A stretch of 64,000 nucleotides of DNA from Acidiferrimicrobium sp. IK (GTDB lineage: Bacteria > Actinomycetota > Acidimicrobiia > Acidimicrobiales > Palsa-688): positions 1 through 64,000 of the forward strand of contig NZ_JAIMCB010000014.1 of NCBI RefSeq assembly GCF_025499425.1. Direction: 5' to 3'. Position numbers and translations under genes: made by a program. This document shows positions 12,456-23,308 of this stretch, piece after piece. The notes under the pieces were generated by a model. It was given only the letters and a program-made list of their open reading frames with translations, was not told the origin of the DNA and searched no databases. The first letter of the stretch is position 1, and every line of letters begins with the position of its first letter.

Positions 12456-12914
12456 ATGGCCTCCTGGCTCGAGATCGAAGACGATGTCCCCGAGTTCGCG
12501 GCCCGGATCCGGGCCCGCTTCGACGCCGGCACCAACAAGACCATCGCCACCCTCCGGCGGGACGGTTCGCCCCGCATCAGCGCCACCGAGTTGGAGTTCC
12601 GCGACGGCGAGGCCACGCTCGGCATGAGTGGCGGGTCGGTGAAGCTGCTCGACGTGCGGCGCGACCCGCGGGTCGCCATCCACTGCCCGACCCTCGAGCC
12701 TCCCGGCGAGCCCGGCACCTGGGAGGGCGACGCCAAGCTGGCTGGTCGTCTGGTCGAGACGAGCCCGCCGAGCGAGAACCCCTATCCGGGGGCCGGCTAC
12801 TTCCGTCTCGACATCACCGAGGCCACCTTGACCTACGTCGGCGCGCCCGCCGACCATCTGGTCATCGAGTCGTGGGACGAGGAGGCCGGGTGGCGCACGC
12901 GAACCCGGCGGTAG
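12456..12914 (+). CDS. Pyridoxamine 5'-phosphate oxidase-family protein
   Basis: A 152-residue split-barrel flavin-binding protein (PNPOx-like). Features typical of the fold are the opening strand KTIATLRRDGSPRISATELEF, the middle GMSGGSVKLLDVRRDPRVAIH, and a C-terminal FRLDITEATLTYV strand. Members bind FMN, F420 or haem; the cofactor here cannot be told from sequence alone. It is divergent from the Wadjet operon and not obviously linked to it. Confidence 0.8.
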   Translation: MASWLEIEDDVPEFAARIRARFDAGTNKTIATLRRDGSPRISATELEFRDGEATLGMSGGSVKLLDVRRDPRVAIHCPTLEPPGEPGTWEGDAKLAGRLVETSPPSENPYPGAGYFRLDITEATLTYVGAPADHLVIESWDEEAGWRTRTRR

Positions 12915-12958
12915 AGGCCGCCGGCCATCCCGCCGGATGGGCGTGAACGCCCGGCGGT

Positions 12959-14047
12959 TCAGAGGCTGTCGGCGAAGCCCTTGACGTCCCGGACGCTGGC
13001 GGCGTGGGTCTCGGGGAGGGCCTTGGCGAAGATCAGGTCCCCGGCGTGGCAGGTGCCGTTGACGGTCCGGGCGGTGACCGCCACCCCGGCCGCGGCCAGC
13101 CGGCGGTAATAGGCCAGGCCCTCGTCGCGCAGCGGGTCGAGCTCGTTGACCGAGATCACGTGCGGCGGCATGCCCCGAAGGTCGTCCAAGCTCGCGGCGT
13201 AGGGCCAGCACTCCGGGTCGTTGGCATGGACCCCGTCGGGGTCGTAGGCCCGGGCCATGAGGGCCATGATCCCGCAGCCGATGAAGTAGCCGTCGTTCTC
13301 CCGCAGCGACGGCAGCTCGGCGGGCGGGGCCGCCCACATCCCCGAAATGTACGGGCACTGGGCGTACACGCCGTCGATGGCGTCGAGCCATCCCTCCCGT
13401 CGAGCCCGGTGGGTGACCGCCAGGGTCAGGTTCCCGCCGCCGGACTCCCCCGCCACCAGCAGCTTGCCGATGCCCAGCTCGTCGCGGTGGGCGTGGACCC
13501 AGCGAACGCCGGCGGCGCAGTCGTCGAGGCCGGCGGGGAACGGGTGGGGACCGAGCTTGCCACCGGCGTTGCGGAACTCCACCCCGACCACCACCATCCC
13601 GGTCGCCGCCAGCTCGTCGCGCAGGCGGGTGTAGGTGGCGTCGGCCGCGGTCAGGATGGTCATGCCGCCGCCGTGGAGGTGCACCACGCCGGGAATCCGG
13701 CGGCCGCCGGCGGCGGGGCGGTGGATGAAGAGGGTGATCTCCTGGCCGCCGGTGCCGGCGATGACCCGCGTCTCGCTGGTAACGCCCTCAGCCGGCGGCA
13801 GACCTTCGAGGAGCGCGGCGAACGCCGCGTCGTTGCCGTCCTCGGCCATGAACGTCAGCTGCAGGATCTGCTCCAAGGGCGCGTCGGGACCGAAGGGCAG
13901 CGGCGGCGCCAGCCGGTCGATGCCGAGCGGCCTCATCGCCGCCACCATCCTGGGGTCGGCCCGGGGGTCGGTGCCGAGCGACATGGCTGGGTCACCGAGG
14001 CGGCCGGGCGGCACGATCCGGCCGGCGGGCGCGGGCTGCTCCGACAT
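12959..14047 (-). CDS. Alpha/beta hydrolase, HSL-type esterase
   Basis: A 362-residue alpha/beta hydrolase fold-3 enzyme (hormone-sensitive-lipase group). The oxyanion motif HLHGGGM and the nucleophile elbow AGESGGGN (GXSXG) are present, with a later Asp (NELDPLRDEGL) and a His near the end (GTCHAGD) completing the triad. There is no signal peptide, so it is probably a cytoplasmic carboxylesterase acting on short acyl esters; substrate unknown. It is monocistronic, with a divergent DinB-like gene about 150 bases away. Confidence 0.87.
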   Translation of the reverse strand: MSEQPAPAGRIVPPGRLGDPAMSLGTDPRADPRMVAAMRPLGIDRLAPPLPFGPDAPLEQILQLTFMAEDGNDAAFAALLEGLPPAEGVTSETRVIAGTGGQEITLFIHRPAAGGRRIPGVVHLHGGGMTILTAADATYTRLRDELAATGMVVVGVEFRNAGGKLGPHPFPAGLDDCAAGVRWVHAHRDELGIGKLLVAGESGGGNLTLAVTHRARREGWLDAIDGVYAQCPYISGMWAAPPAELPSLRENDGYFIGCGIMALMARAYDPDGVHANDPECWPYAASLDDLRGMPPHVISVNELDPLRDEGLAYYRRLAAAGVAVTARTVNGTCHAGDLIFAKALPETHAASVRDVKGFADSL

Positions 14048-14198
14048 GGTTCCTCCTCAACCGGCCACAGGCGCGACCATGGTTGTAGGGCTACCGCCCT
14101 GGTGTGTGTTCGTCAAGCATCCTCGGCACCTCGCGCCGGGCGCGTCTGCCGGTGACGCCAGCGGCCGTAAAGGCCCGTGGTCCCTGCCACACTGCAGC

Positions 14199-14699
14199 AT
14201 GCGCTCCGACCCGAACCCGCAGGGCGGGGAGCTCGAGCTCCTCACCGCCTACCTCGAATATCAGCGGGCCACGGTCCTCGCCAAGGCCGCTGTCGGGGAC
14301 CTCACCGGCCAGCAGCCGCCTTCCACCCTCACGCTGGCCGGGCTGCTGCACCACCTGGCGCTGGTGGAGGAGAGCTGGATGGAGGTGCGCTTCGCCGGCG
14401 TGGCGGAACGCCAGCCGTGGGCCGGGGTCGACTTCGACGCCGACCCGGAATGGGAGTTTCACACCGCCGCCGGCATGGACCCCGAGGAGCTGCGGGAGCG
14501 TTACCGCCAGGCGTGCCGGCACAGCGACGAGGTCATCGCCCGGGCGGCGGGTCCCGAGCAGCTGTCGGTGCAGCCGCTGCGCGACGGGCGGCGGTTCTCG
14601 TTGCGGTGGGTGCTCCTGCACCTCATCGAGGAGACCGCCCGCCACGCCGGCCACGCCGATCTGCTGCGGGAGGCCACCGACGGGTCGACCGGCGAGTAG
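14199..14699 (+). CDS. DinB superfamily protein (DUF664 type)
   Basis: A 166-residue four-helix-bundle protein. The pattern LLHHLALVEESWME, later HSDEVIARA, and HLIEETARHAGHADLLRE is the DUF664/DinB_2 signature, with three histidines (in HHLALVEE, HLIEET and ARHAGHAD) placed to bind a metal. Many actinobacterial members are thiol- (mycothiol-) dependent transferases. The ATG start at 14199 follows an otherwise open frame; the annotated N-terminus MRSDPNPQGGELELL begins the first helix. Confidence 0.82.
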   Translation: MRSDPNPQGGELELLTAYLEYQRATVLAKAAVGDLTGQQPPSTLTLAGLLHHLALVEESWMEVRFAGVAERQPWAGVDFDADPEWEFHTAAGMDPEELRERYRQACRHSDEVIARAAGPEQLSVQPLRDGRRFSLRWVLLHLIEETARHAGHADLLREATDGSTGE

Positions 14700-14744
14700 C
14701 CGCCGGGGTTATCGGCCTCGTCCGGGTTTTGCTGCCGGGGTGGC

Positions 14745-15143
14745 TCAGCCGGCGCTCATGTCGACGGCGTTGACCCGCACCGGGTCGAGGGTGACCACGA
14801 CCCGGGACGTCCCCGGCCGGTCGTAGGCGCGGACGTCGGCCGAGTACTTCTCGCCGACCTTGCTGGCGAACGCGTAGTCGGTGTCCGCTTCGATGCGGGC
14901 GTCGCCGCGTACCTCGAGGTAACGGAACGGGTTGGCCAGGTCGAGGATGAAGACCGTCATCGCCGGGTTGGCGTGGAGGTTCTTGGTCTTCTGGCGGTCC
15001 TCGTTGAGCGAGATCCGGATGGTGTCGCCCTCGGCGAGGAACCACACGGCGGACAGTTGAGGCCGCCCGTCGGTGCCGACGGTGGCCAGGGTGGCGACCA
15101 TCGACTGCAGGAGGTCCTGGTGGGATTCGGGTATCGAGGTCAT
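14745..15143 (-). CDS. PPOX-class F420-dependent oxidoreductase
   Basis: A 132-residue split-barrel protein with MVATLATVGTDGRPQLSAVWF and later SLNEDRQKTKNL and NPFRYLEVRGDARIE, which are hallmarks of actinobacterial F420-dependent PPOX (FDOR-B) proteins. Its ATG overlaps the stop of coxE (ATGA), so it is the last gene of the CO dehydrogenase operon. Reduced-deazaflavin chemistry is inferred; a direct role in CO oxidation is not established. Confidence 0.82.
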   Translation of the reverse strand: MTSIPESHQDLLQSMVATLATVGTDGRPQLSAVWFLAEGDTIRISLNEDRQKTKNLHANPAMTVFILDLANPFRYLEVRGDARIEADTDYAFASKVGEKYSADVRAYDRPGTSRVVVTLDPVRVNAVDMSAG

Positions 15144-16393
15144 GGCCGGACCCTACCCTCGACGGTCTCCGAAGAAGCGATGGCGTCGAGCACCTCGTCG
15201 AACGCGACGAGGGAGTGCCCGCTCACGAACACGTCGACGTGGGGCAGGGCCGCGACCATGCCACCGGTGAGCGGCGCGTAGCCAGGTGCGGCCTTGCGGG
15301 GGTTGACCCAGATCACCCGGTGGGCCAGGCGGCGCAGCCTTGTCATCTCCTCCTGCAGGACCCTCGGGTCGCCGGTGTCCCACCCGTCGGAGAGCACCAC
15401 GATCACCGCCCCCCGGGCCATGCCCCGCCGGCCGTAGTTGTCGTTGAACGCCTTGACCGCATCGCCGATTCGGGTCCCCCCGGACCAGTCCGGGGCGGCC
15501 CGCCCGGCCCGCTCGAGGGCGGTCGCCGGCAGGGCGCCGCGCAGGCTCCTGGTCAGCCGGGTCAGGCGAGTGGCGAACACGAACGCCTCGGCCCGGGCGC
15601 CGTCCACCCCGCCCATCAGCAGCTGGAGGTAGGCCCGGGCGTAGGGCTCCATGGACCCGGAGATGTCGCAGAGCAGCACCAGGCGGCGGGGGCGGTTCCG
15701 GCGCCGCCGGCGGACCGCCACCAGCGGTTCGCCGCCGGTGCGCCGGGAGCGACGCAGCGTGGCTCGCAGGTCGAGCCGGCGCCCGTTGGCGGAGCGGTAG
15801 TAGCGGCGGCTGGACCGGGGCGCGGCGACCCATCCCATCCGCCCGGCCAGGGCCCGCAAGCGGGCCAGCTCGTCGGGGGTCAGGGACGCAAAGTCCTTGC
15901 TGCGCAAGCGTTCCTCGCCGCTCAGCACCGCAGTGACGGTCTCTTGTTCCTCCAACGGGTCTTCGCGGCCGGGGGCGCCGTCCAAGTCGCCGAGCAGCGA
16001 CGGGCGCGGCGCGGGGGCGTCGACGCTGCGGGCCCGGCTGCCCGGCTCGCGGGGGCGGGTCTCCCCGGGCGTGCCGGTCGGGGCGGGCGGGGCATCTCCC
16101 CGGTAGTCGGCAGGGTCGACCAGTCCGCCGAAGACCTGGGCGAACACCCGGTCGAAGACCGCCAGGTGGGCCTGCTCGCCCACCAGCGTGACCCGCGCCG
16201 TCCAGTACAGCTCGGAGGTGGTGGCCGGTTCGGCGAGGGTCATGGCGGCCGCCAGCCGGCCGGAGCGCTCCGGTGTGACCGGCACGCCGGCTGCGTGCAG
16301 GAGCCATCCCAGGCGGGCCGCGACCTCTGCCAGGTCCGGGCCCAGGTCCTGGCCCTGACTCTGGTTCGGGGCGGGGGTGGGGGCGGGGGTCAC
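15140..16393 (-). CDS. coxE: CoxE-like VWA domain protein
   Basis: A 417-residue protein with a proline-rich N-terminus, a helical middle and a C-terminal von Willebrand A domain whose MIDAS motif is DISGS at 243-247 (LVLLCDISGSMEP). CoxE partners with the MoxR-type ATPase CoxD in maturing the CuSMo centre of CO dehydrogenase. The GTG start at 16393 overlaps the coxD stop as GTGA; the much longer upstream open frame is a shadow of coxD. Basic runs around 205-237 precede the VWA domain. Confidence 0.87.
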   Translation of the reverse strand: MTPAPTPAPNQSQGQDLGPDLAEVAARLGWLLHAAGVPVTPERSGRLAAAMTLAEPATTSELYWTARVTLVGEQAHLAVFDRVFAQVFGGLVDPADYRGDAPPAPTGTPGETRPREPGSRARSVDAPAPRPSLLGDLDGAPGREDPLEEQETVTAVLSGEERLRSKDFASLTPDELARLRALAGRMGWVAAPRSSRRYYRSANGRRLDLRATLRRSRRTGGEPLVAVRRRRRNRPRRLVLLCDISGSMEPYARAYLQLLMGGVDGARAEAFVFATRLTRLTRSLRGALPATALERAGRAAPDWSGGTRIGDAVKAFNDNYGRRGMARGAVIVVLSDGWDTGDPRVLQEEMTRLRRLAHRVIWVNPRKAAPGYAPLTGGMVAALPHVDVFVSGHSLVAFDEVLDAIASSETVEGRVRP

Positions 16394-17385
16394 CGGGGCC
16401 CGGCCAGCCAGGTCATCCCCTTCTCCTCGATCGCCTCGATGTCCTCCCGGTATTTGAGAACCGACCCGAGGGTCGCCGCCGCCGCGGTCTCGTCGAGGGC
16501 CCGGGCACCGAGCAGGTCGAGGGCCAGTACCCAGTTGATCGCCTCGGCCACGCCGGGCGGCTTTTGCACGTCGAGGGTCCGAAGCCGGCGCACCGCGGCG
16601 GCCACCTGGTGGGCCAGCGGCTCGGCCGCGCCCGGCACCCGCCGGCGGATGATCGCGGTGGTCCGCTCCAGGTCCGGGTAGTCGATCCAGTGGTACAGGC
16701 AGCGGCGCTTGAGGGCGTCGTGGAGGTCCCGGGTCCGGTTGGAGGTCAGCACCACTATCGGGGGGTGCGCGGCGCGGAGGGTCCCCAGCTCGGGGATGGT
16801 GACGCTTCCCTCCGCCAGCAGCTCGAAGAGGAACGCTTCGAACTCGTCGTCGGCCCGGTCGATCTCGTCGATGAGCAGCACCGCCGGGCGGGGTCCGGGG
16901 TGGTCCACGGCGCGCAGGAGCGGCCGGCCGATCAGGTAGTCCCTCGTGAACAGGTCGGTCTCGGCCAGGCGGGAGCCGGCCGCCTCGGCGGCCCGGATGG
17001 CCAGCAGCTGGCGGGGGAAGTTCCACTCGTAGAGCGCCTCGGCGGCGTCGATCCCCTCGTAGCACTGGAGCCGGATGAGCGGGGTGTCGACGACGCCGGC
17101 CAGCGCCTTGGCCGCCTCGGTCTTGCCGACGCCGGCCTCCCCCTCCAGCAGCAGCGGCTGGGGCAGCCGGGCCGCGCAGAACAAGGCGGTGGCCAGCCCG
17201 TCGTCGGCCAGGTAGCCGGCGTCGTCCAGGGCGGCGCGCAGGGCGATCGGGGAGCCGACCAACGCGGATAAGGAGTCGGGCCCGGCGCCCGGCGCGCCCG
17301 CCTGGACGGAGGGCGGGTCGGAGCCAACCGGCGGGTCGGAGCCAACCGGCAGGTCGGGGCGGACCGACGGGTCGGTTGCGCTCAC
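16390..17385 (-). CDS. coxD: CoxD-like MoxR AAA+ ATPase
   Basis: A 331-residue MoxR-type AAA+ ATPase. Walker A GEAGVGKT is at 82-89, Walker B LLIDEI near 170-175, sensor 1 VVLTSNRTRD follows, then an arginine-finger region (ALKRRCLYHWID). In CO oxidisers CoxD works with CoxE to build the copper-sulfur-molybdenum site. The GTG start at 17385 overlaps the previous stop as GTGA. The first ~35 residues repeat PVGSDPP and are probably disordered. Confidence 0.88.
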   Translation of the reverse strand: MSATDPSVRPDLPVGSDPPVGSDPPSVQAGAPGAGPDSLSALVGSPIALRAALDDAGYLADDGLATALFCAARLPQPLLLEGEAGVGKTEAAKALAGVVDTPLIRLQCYEGIDAAEALYEWNFPRQLLAIRAAEAAGSRLAETDLFTRDYLIGRPLLRAVDHPGPRPAVLLIDEIDRADDEFEAFLFELLAEGSVTIPELGTLRAAHPPIVVLTSNRTRDLHDALKRRCLYHWIDYPDLERTTAIIRRRVPGAAEPLAHQVAAAVRRLRTLDVQKPPGVAEAINWVLALDLLGARALDETAAAATLGSVLKYREDIEAIEEKGMTWLAGPR

Positions 17386-18287
17386 CGCCCGGCGGGGGCC
17401 GGCCAGGCGTCGGGGTCGGCCAGGAACGCCTTCTGGCAGCCCGTCCCGCAGAACCACACCGTCCGCATAGCGCCCTCCGCGGTTGGCACCTCGCTGTGGA
17501 GGCTGGAACCGGCGGCCACCACGGTCATCCCGCACACCGGGTCGATCTCGGTGGCGACCGCCGGCATCGGCGGCCCCGGCCGGGGCTGGCGGGGCCGGGA
17601 GGCGACGATCTCGGCCAGGATCGACAGGGCCACCTCCTCCGCGGTCCCGGCGCCGATGTTGAGCCCTGCGGGGGTGCGGACCGCGGCCCGCATCTCGTCG
17701 GGGACCGGGAGGCCGGCGACGACCGCCGGGCCCCGGGTCCGGCTGGCGACCAGGCCGACGTAGGGCACTTTGGCCTCGAGGGCGGCGACCAGCGCCTCCT
17801 CCTCGTCCCGGCCGTGGGAGGCCACGACCAGCGCGGCGGCGTCGGGCTCGATCCGACCGTCGTAGCGGCCGACGGCGTAGCCGAGCGGCCGGCCGAGGGC
17901 GAACAGGGCCCGAGCGGTCGGGGCGTCTCCCACCACGTGGACCAGCGGCGGCGGGACCAGCGGCTCGAGGAACACCTCGATGGTGCCGCCCGACAGGCAC
18001 GGGTTGTGCACCACCCGCTTGCCGGGCTGGTCCGGCTCGGGCTGGGGGGTGATCCGCAGCAGGACCGTCTCGCCGGAGGGCAGCACGTCGAGGGACTGCT
18101 GGCGGACGGTGGCCTCCGCGCAGCTCCCCCCGACGAAACCCTCCATGGCCCCGTCGGCGAGGACGATGGCCTCGTCGCCGGGCTTGGCCGACGTCGGCGC
18201 CTCGGCCCACACCACCCGGGCGTGCACGAACGGCACCCGGGAGGCCCGCAGCTGAGCGGAGCGGCCGGAGAGGTCCTGACGGATCAT
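17382..18287 (-). CDS. XdhC/CoxF-like maturation factor fused to YHS domain
   Basis: A 301-residue protein. Residues ~12-105 are the XdhC_CoxI domain (VGGSCAEATV at 52-61, NPCLSGGTIEVFLEP), and ~115-230 are the C-terminal Rossmann-like XdhC domain (VHVVGDAPTARAL). Residues ~248-294 form a YHS domain with DPVCGMTV and a later CGTGCQKAF (C252, C280, C284), a small metal-binding module. XdhC proteins bind and sulfurate the molybdenum cofactor. The ATG at 18287 follows the coxL stop by eight bases. The YHS fusion may help supply metal to the Mo-Cu site; that is inference. Confidence 0.85.
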   Translation of the reverse strand: MIRQDLSGRSAQLRASRVPFVHARVVWAEAPTSAKPGDEAIVLADGAMEGFVGGSCAEATVRQQSLDVLPSGETVLLRITPQPEPDQPGKRVVHNPCLSGGTIEVFLEPLVPPPLVHVVGDAPTARALFALGRPLGYAVGRYDGRIEPDAAALVVASHGRDEEEALVAALEAKVPYVGLVASRTRGPAVVAGLPVPDEMRAAVRTPAGLNIGAGTAEEVALSILAEIVASRPRQPRPGPPMPAVATEIDPVCGMTVVAAGSSLHSEVPTAEGAMRTVWFCGTGCQKAFLADPDAWPAPAGR

Positions 18288-18295
18288 GACCGCTC

Positions 18296-20715
<2,420 letters not shown>

Positions 20716-20719
<4 letters not shown>

Positions 20720-21210
20720 ACACCCGCCCCTTCCTGGTCGGCGGCGCGGGCCGCGGCTTCATGGGTGGCCGCCCAGCGCACGGCCCGGATGATGTTCTCG
20801 TAGCCGGTGCAGCGGCACAGGTTGCCGGATATGGCCTCCCTGATGGTCGCCTCGTCGGGGTCGGGGTCCCGGTCGAGCAGGGCCCGGGCGGTCATCATCA
20901 TCCCCGGGGTGCAAAACCCGCATTGCAGGCCGTGCTCCTCGACGAACCCTTGCTGGACCGGATCCAAGTCGGTGCCCTCCAGGCCCTCGACGGTGCGCAC
21001 TTCGTGCCCGTCGGCCATGCCCGCCAGCGTCGTGCAGCTCTTCACCGGCACGCCGTCGAGCCACACGGTGCACGCCCCGCAGTTTGAGGTGTCGCACCCC
21101 CAGTGGGTGCCGGTCAAGCCGAGCTCGTTTCGCAGGTAGTGGACCAGTAGCAGCCGGGCCTCGATGTCGGCGCCGGTCTCCGCGCCGTTGACGGTGACAT
21201 TGACGTGCAT
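20716..21210 (-). CDS. coxS: CO dehydrogenase small subunit, 2x[2Fe-2S]
   Basis: A 164-residue iron-sulfur protein. The plant-type cluster is bound by C39, C44, C47 and C59 (GCDTSNCGAC), the second by C97, C100, C132 and C134 (QCGFCTPGM and LCRCTGYENI). It relays electrons from the molybdenum site to FAD. It is co-transcribed between coxM and coxL; the start shares one base with the coxM stop (TGATG). Length is normal for the family. Confidence 0.94.
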
Positions 21211-22085
21211 CAGCTGGCTTCTCCTCTGGCACGGGCGATCGATTGGGTCAGCGCCCGTCCGGCGAGCACCTCAACGAGGTGGCGTTTGTAGTCCTCCGGG
21301 CCGCGCTGATCCGCCGAGGGATGGCATGACCGGGCGCAGGTGGCGGCCGCCGCAGCTACCGCCTCGGGTGTGGCCGGGCTGCCCCGCAGCTGGTCCTCGG
21401 CGGCCACGCACGCGAAGTGCTCGGCGCCGACCGCGGTGATCCCGATGCCGACGTCGCTGATGGTGTCCCCGTCGATCTGGACGAACGCGCCGACCGCGGC
21501 GATCGACCAGTCACCGGCGCGCCGCTCGACCTTCTGGTAGGCGCTGCCGGTCCGGGGCCGGATCGGGACCCTCACCTCGAGGAGGATCTCCGCGGGACCG
21601 ACGGCGGTCTCGTACGGGCCGCGGTGGAAGTCCCGCAGGTCGACCGACCGGGTGCCCGACGCGGCGCGGATCACCGCCCGGCCGCGGAGGGCGGAGAACA
21701 CCGCGGAGAGGTCCTCGGACGGGTCGGCCTGGCACAACGAGCCGCCGACGGTGCCCCGGTTGCGCACCAACGGGTCGGCGATCACCCGCTCCGCCTCGGC
21801 GAAGATCCGGTAGTGCTCCGCCAGGAGCGGCGAGTCGAGCACCGCGGCGTGGCGGGTCATTGCCCCGAGCGCGATCTCGTCGCCGTCGACGCGGATGTAG
21901 TCCAAGTCGCTCAGGCCGTTGATGTCGATCAGCGTCTCGGGCCGGGCCAGGCGCAGCTTCATCATCGGCAGCAGGCTGTGCCCGCCGGCCACGAGCCGGG
22001 CGTCGGCGCCGTGGCGGGTCAGGAGGGCGATGGCCTCATCGACGCTGGTCGCCCGTTCGTACTCGAACGGCGCCGGTACCTGCAT
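21210..22085 (-). CDS. coxM: CO dehydrogenase medium (FAD) subunit
   Basis: A FAD-binding subunit of about 291 residues. The motifs AGGHSLLPMMK and TVGGSLCQADPSED are the two FAD-contact loops of the CoxM/XdhB family. I chose the ATG giving MQVPAPFEYERA; a GTG three codons upstream is possible. It is the first gene of the cox operon, divergent from a LysR gene. The order M-S-L matches form I operons. It passes electrons onward to the respiratory chain, probably at the membrane. Confidence 0.92.
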   Translation of the reverse strand: MQVPAPFEYERATSVDEAIALLTRHGADARLVAGGHSLLPMMKLRLARPETLIDINGLSDLDYIRVDGDEIALGAMTRHAAVLDSPLLAEHYRIFAEAERVIADPLVRNRGTVGGSLCQADPSEDLSAVFSALRGRAVIRAASGTRSVDLRDFHRGPYETAVGPAEILLEVRVPIRPRTGSAYQKVERRAGDWSIAAVGAFVQIDGDTISDVGIGITAVGAEHFACVAAEDQLRGSPATPEAVAAAAATCARSCHPSADQRGPEDYKRHLVEVLAGRALTQSIARARGEAS

Positions 22086-22214
22086 GGCGCGCACCCCCTG
22101 GTCTCCCCCGCCGCGGCTGCGGCACCGGCCATCCTGCGCCCGCCTCCGGCCGCCGTCAACGGTGCCCTAAGCAATCACTTATCCTGCCGCTGCCCGTCGT
22201 GCTACACCCGTACC
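22086..22214. promoter_or_regulatory. Divergent cox / LysR control region
   Basis: The only non-coding gap between coxM (minus) and the LysR gene (plus). A small AT-rich patch (CAATCACTTATCC, 22172-22184) stands out in an otherwise GC-rich stretch and may hold the promoter. No clear LysR box could be assigned. Confidence 0.4.
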
Positions 22215-23180
22215 GTGACCCTGACGCAGCTAGAGGCGTTCGTCCTGGTCGCCCGGCTGGGATCGGTGAAGGCCGCGGCTCAGGCCCTCGGGGTCAGCGA
22301 GCCTGCGGTGTCGGGAGCGCTCGCCGCACTCCGCCAGCAGCTCGGCGACCCGCTCATCACCAAGACCCCGTCGGGGATGTCGCTGAGCGCCGGCGGCGAA
22401 CGCTTCGTCGGGATCGCCTCGCAGATCGTCGGGTTGGCCGCCGAGGGCGAGTCGGTCATCCGCCAGGCGCAGGGGGCGCCGGCCAGGCTGCGGGTGGCGG
22501 CCACCTCCACGGTCGCGGAGTTCGTGGTCCCGCCGCTGCTGGCCGCCTTCGCGGCCCGCACCACCAACATCGAGACCACCCTCGGCGTGTCCGAGTCGGC
22601 GGAGATGGCCGCCCTGCTCCACGAGCGGCTGGCCGACGTGTGCTTCGGGCCCCGACTGAGCGGCGAAGCAGCCGCCGGCCTGACCTCCGAGGCGATGATG
22701 CGCTACGGGCTGATCGTGGTGGCCTCCCCCGCCCACCACCTGGCCCACGAGGCGGGGATCCGATGGCAGGCCCTGGCCCGGGAGGACTGGCTGGTCGCGC
22801 CGGCGGGGATGGATCCCTCCAGCGAGGTCGGGATGCTCATGGCCCACCTGCACGTGCCGGCCGAGCGGGTGCGGGTGTTCCCCAACCAGGCCGCGGCGTG
22901 GGCCGCCGCCGAGCAGGGTGCCGGGGTGGCGCCGGCCATCACCCATCTGGTCAGCCGGGACCTGGACCGGGGCGTCTTGTGCCGCCTCGACGTGGCCTCG
23001 ACGCCGGTGCAGCTCCTCTGGTACGTCAGCACCCTGACCGTCGAGCGCCGCCCGCCGGCGGTCGCCGCGCTGATGCGGTTCCTGGCCACCCCCGAGGCCA
23101 TGCAGAGCATGCACCGAAGCGACGGTGCGGTCCCTGCCAGCCGGTTCCGCCCGCCGGTGTACGTGACGCTTTGGAGTTAG
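22215..23180 (+). CDS. LysR-family transcriptional regulator
   Basis: A 321-residue LysR regulator. The N-terminal HTH reads LEAFVLVARLGSVKAAAQAL then VSEPAVSGALAAL; the substrate-binding domain begins near residue 90 (RLRVAATSTVAEFVVPPLLAAF). The GTG at 22215 gives the normal N-terminus VTLTQLEAF; the longer upstream frame is antisense to coxM. Its divergence from coxM suggests control of CO dehydrogenase expression, as seen for other cox clusters; the inducer is unknown. Confidence 0.88.
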   Translation: MTLTQLEAFVLVARLGSVKAAAQALGVSEPAVSGALAALRQQLGDPLITKTPSGMSLSAGGERFVGIASQIVGLAAEGESVIRQAQGAPARLRVAATSTVAEFVVPPLLAAFAARTTNIETTLGVSESAEMAALLHERLADVCFGPRLSGEAAAGLTSEAMMRYGLIVVASPAHHLAHEAGIRWQALAREDWLVAPAGMDPSSEVGMLMAHLHVPAERVRVFPNQAAAWAAAEQGAGVAPAITHLVSRDLDRGVLCRLDVASTPVQLLWYVSTLTVERRPPAVAALMRFLATPEAMQSMHRSDGAVPASRFRPPVYVTLWS

Positions 23181-23308
23181 CGGGTACCCGCACGTGCGGC
23201 CCCGCCTCTCCCCGGCGGGCGGGCCGCTAGCACCCTCCCCCGGTTGGCGTCGCGACGCCTCTACATCATGAGCTTTAGGTTTCTGCGCGCTTTGCCGATA
23301 CTTCGTCT

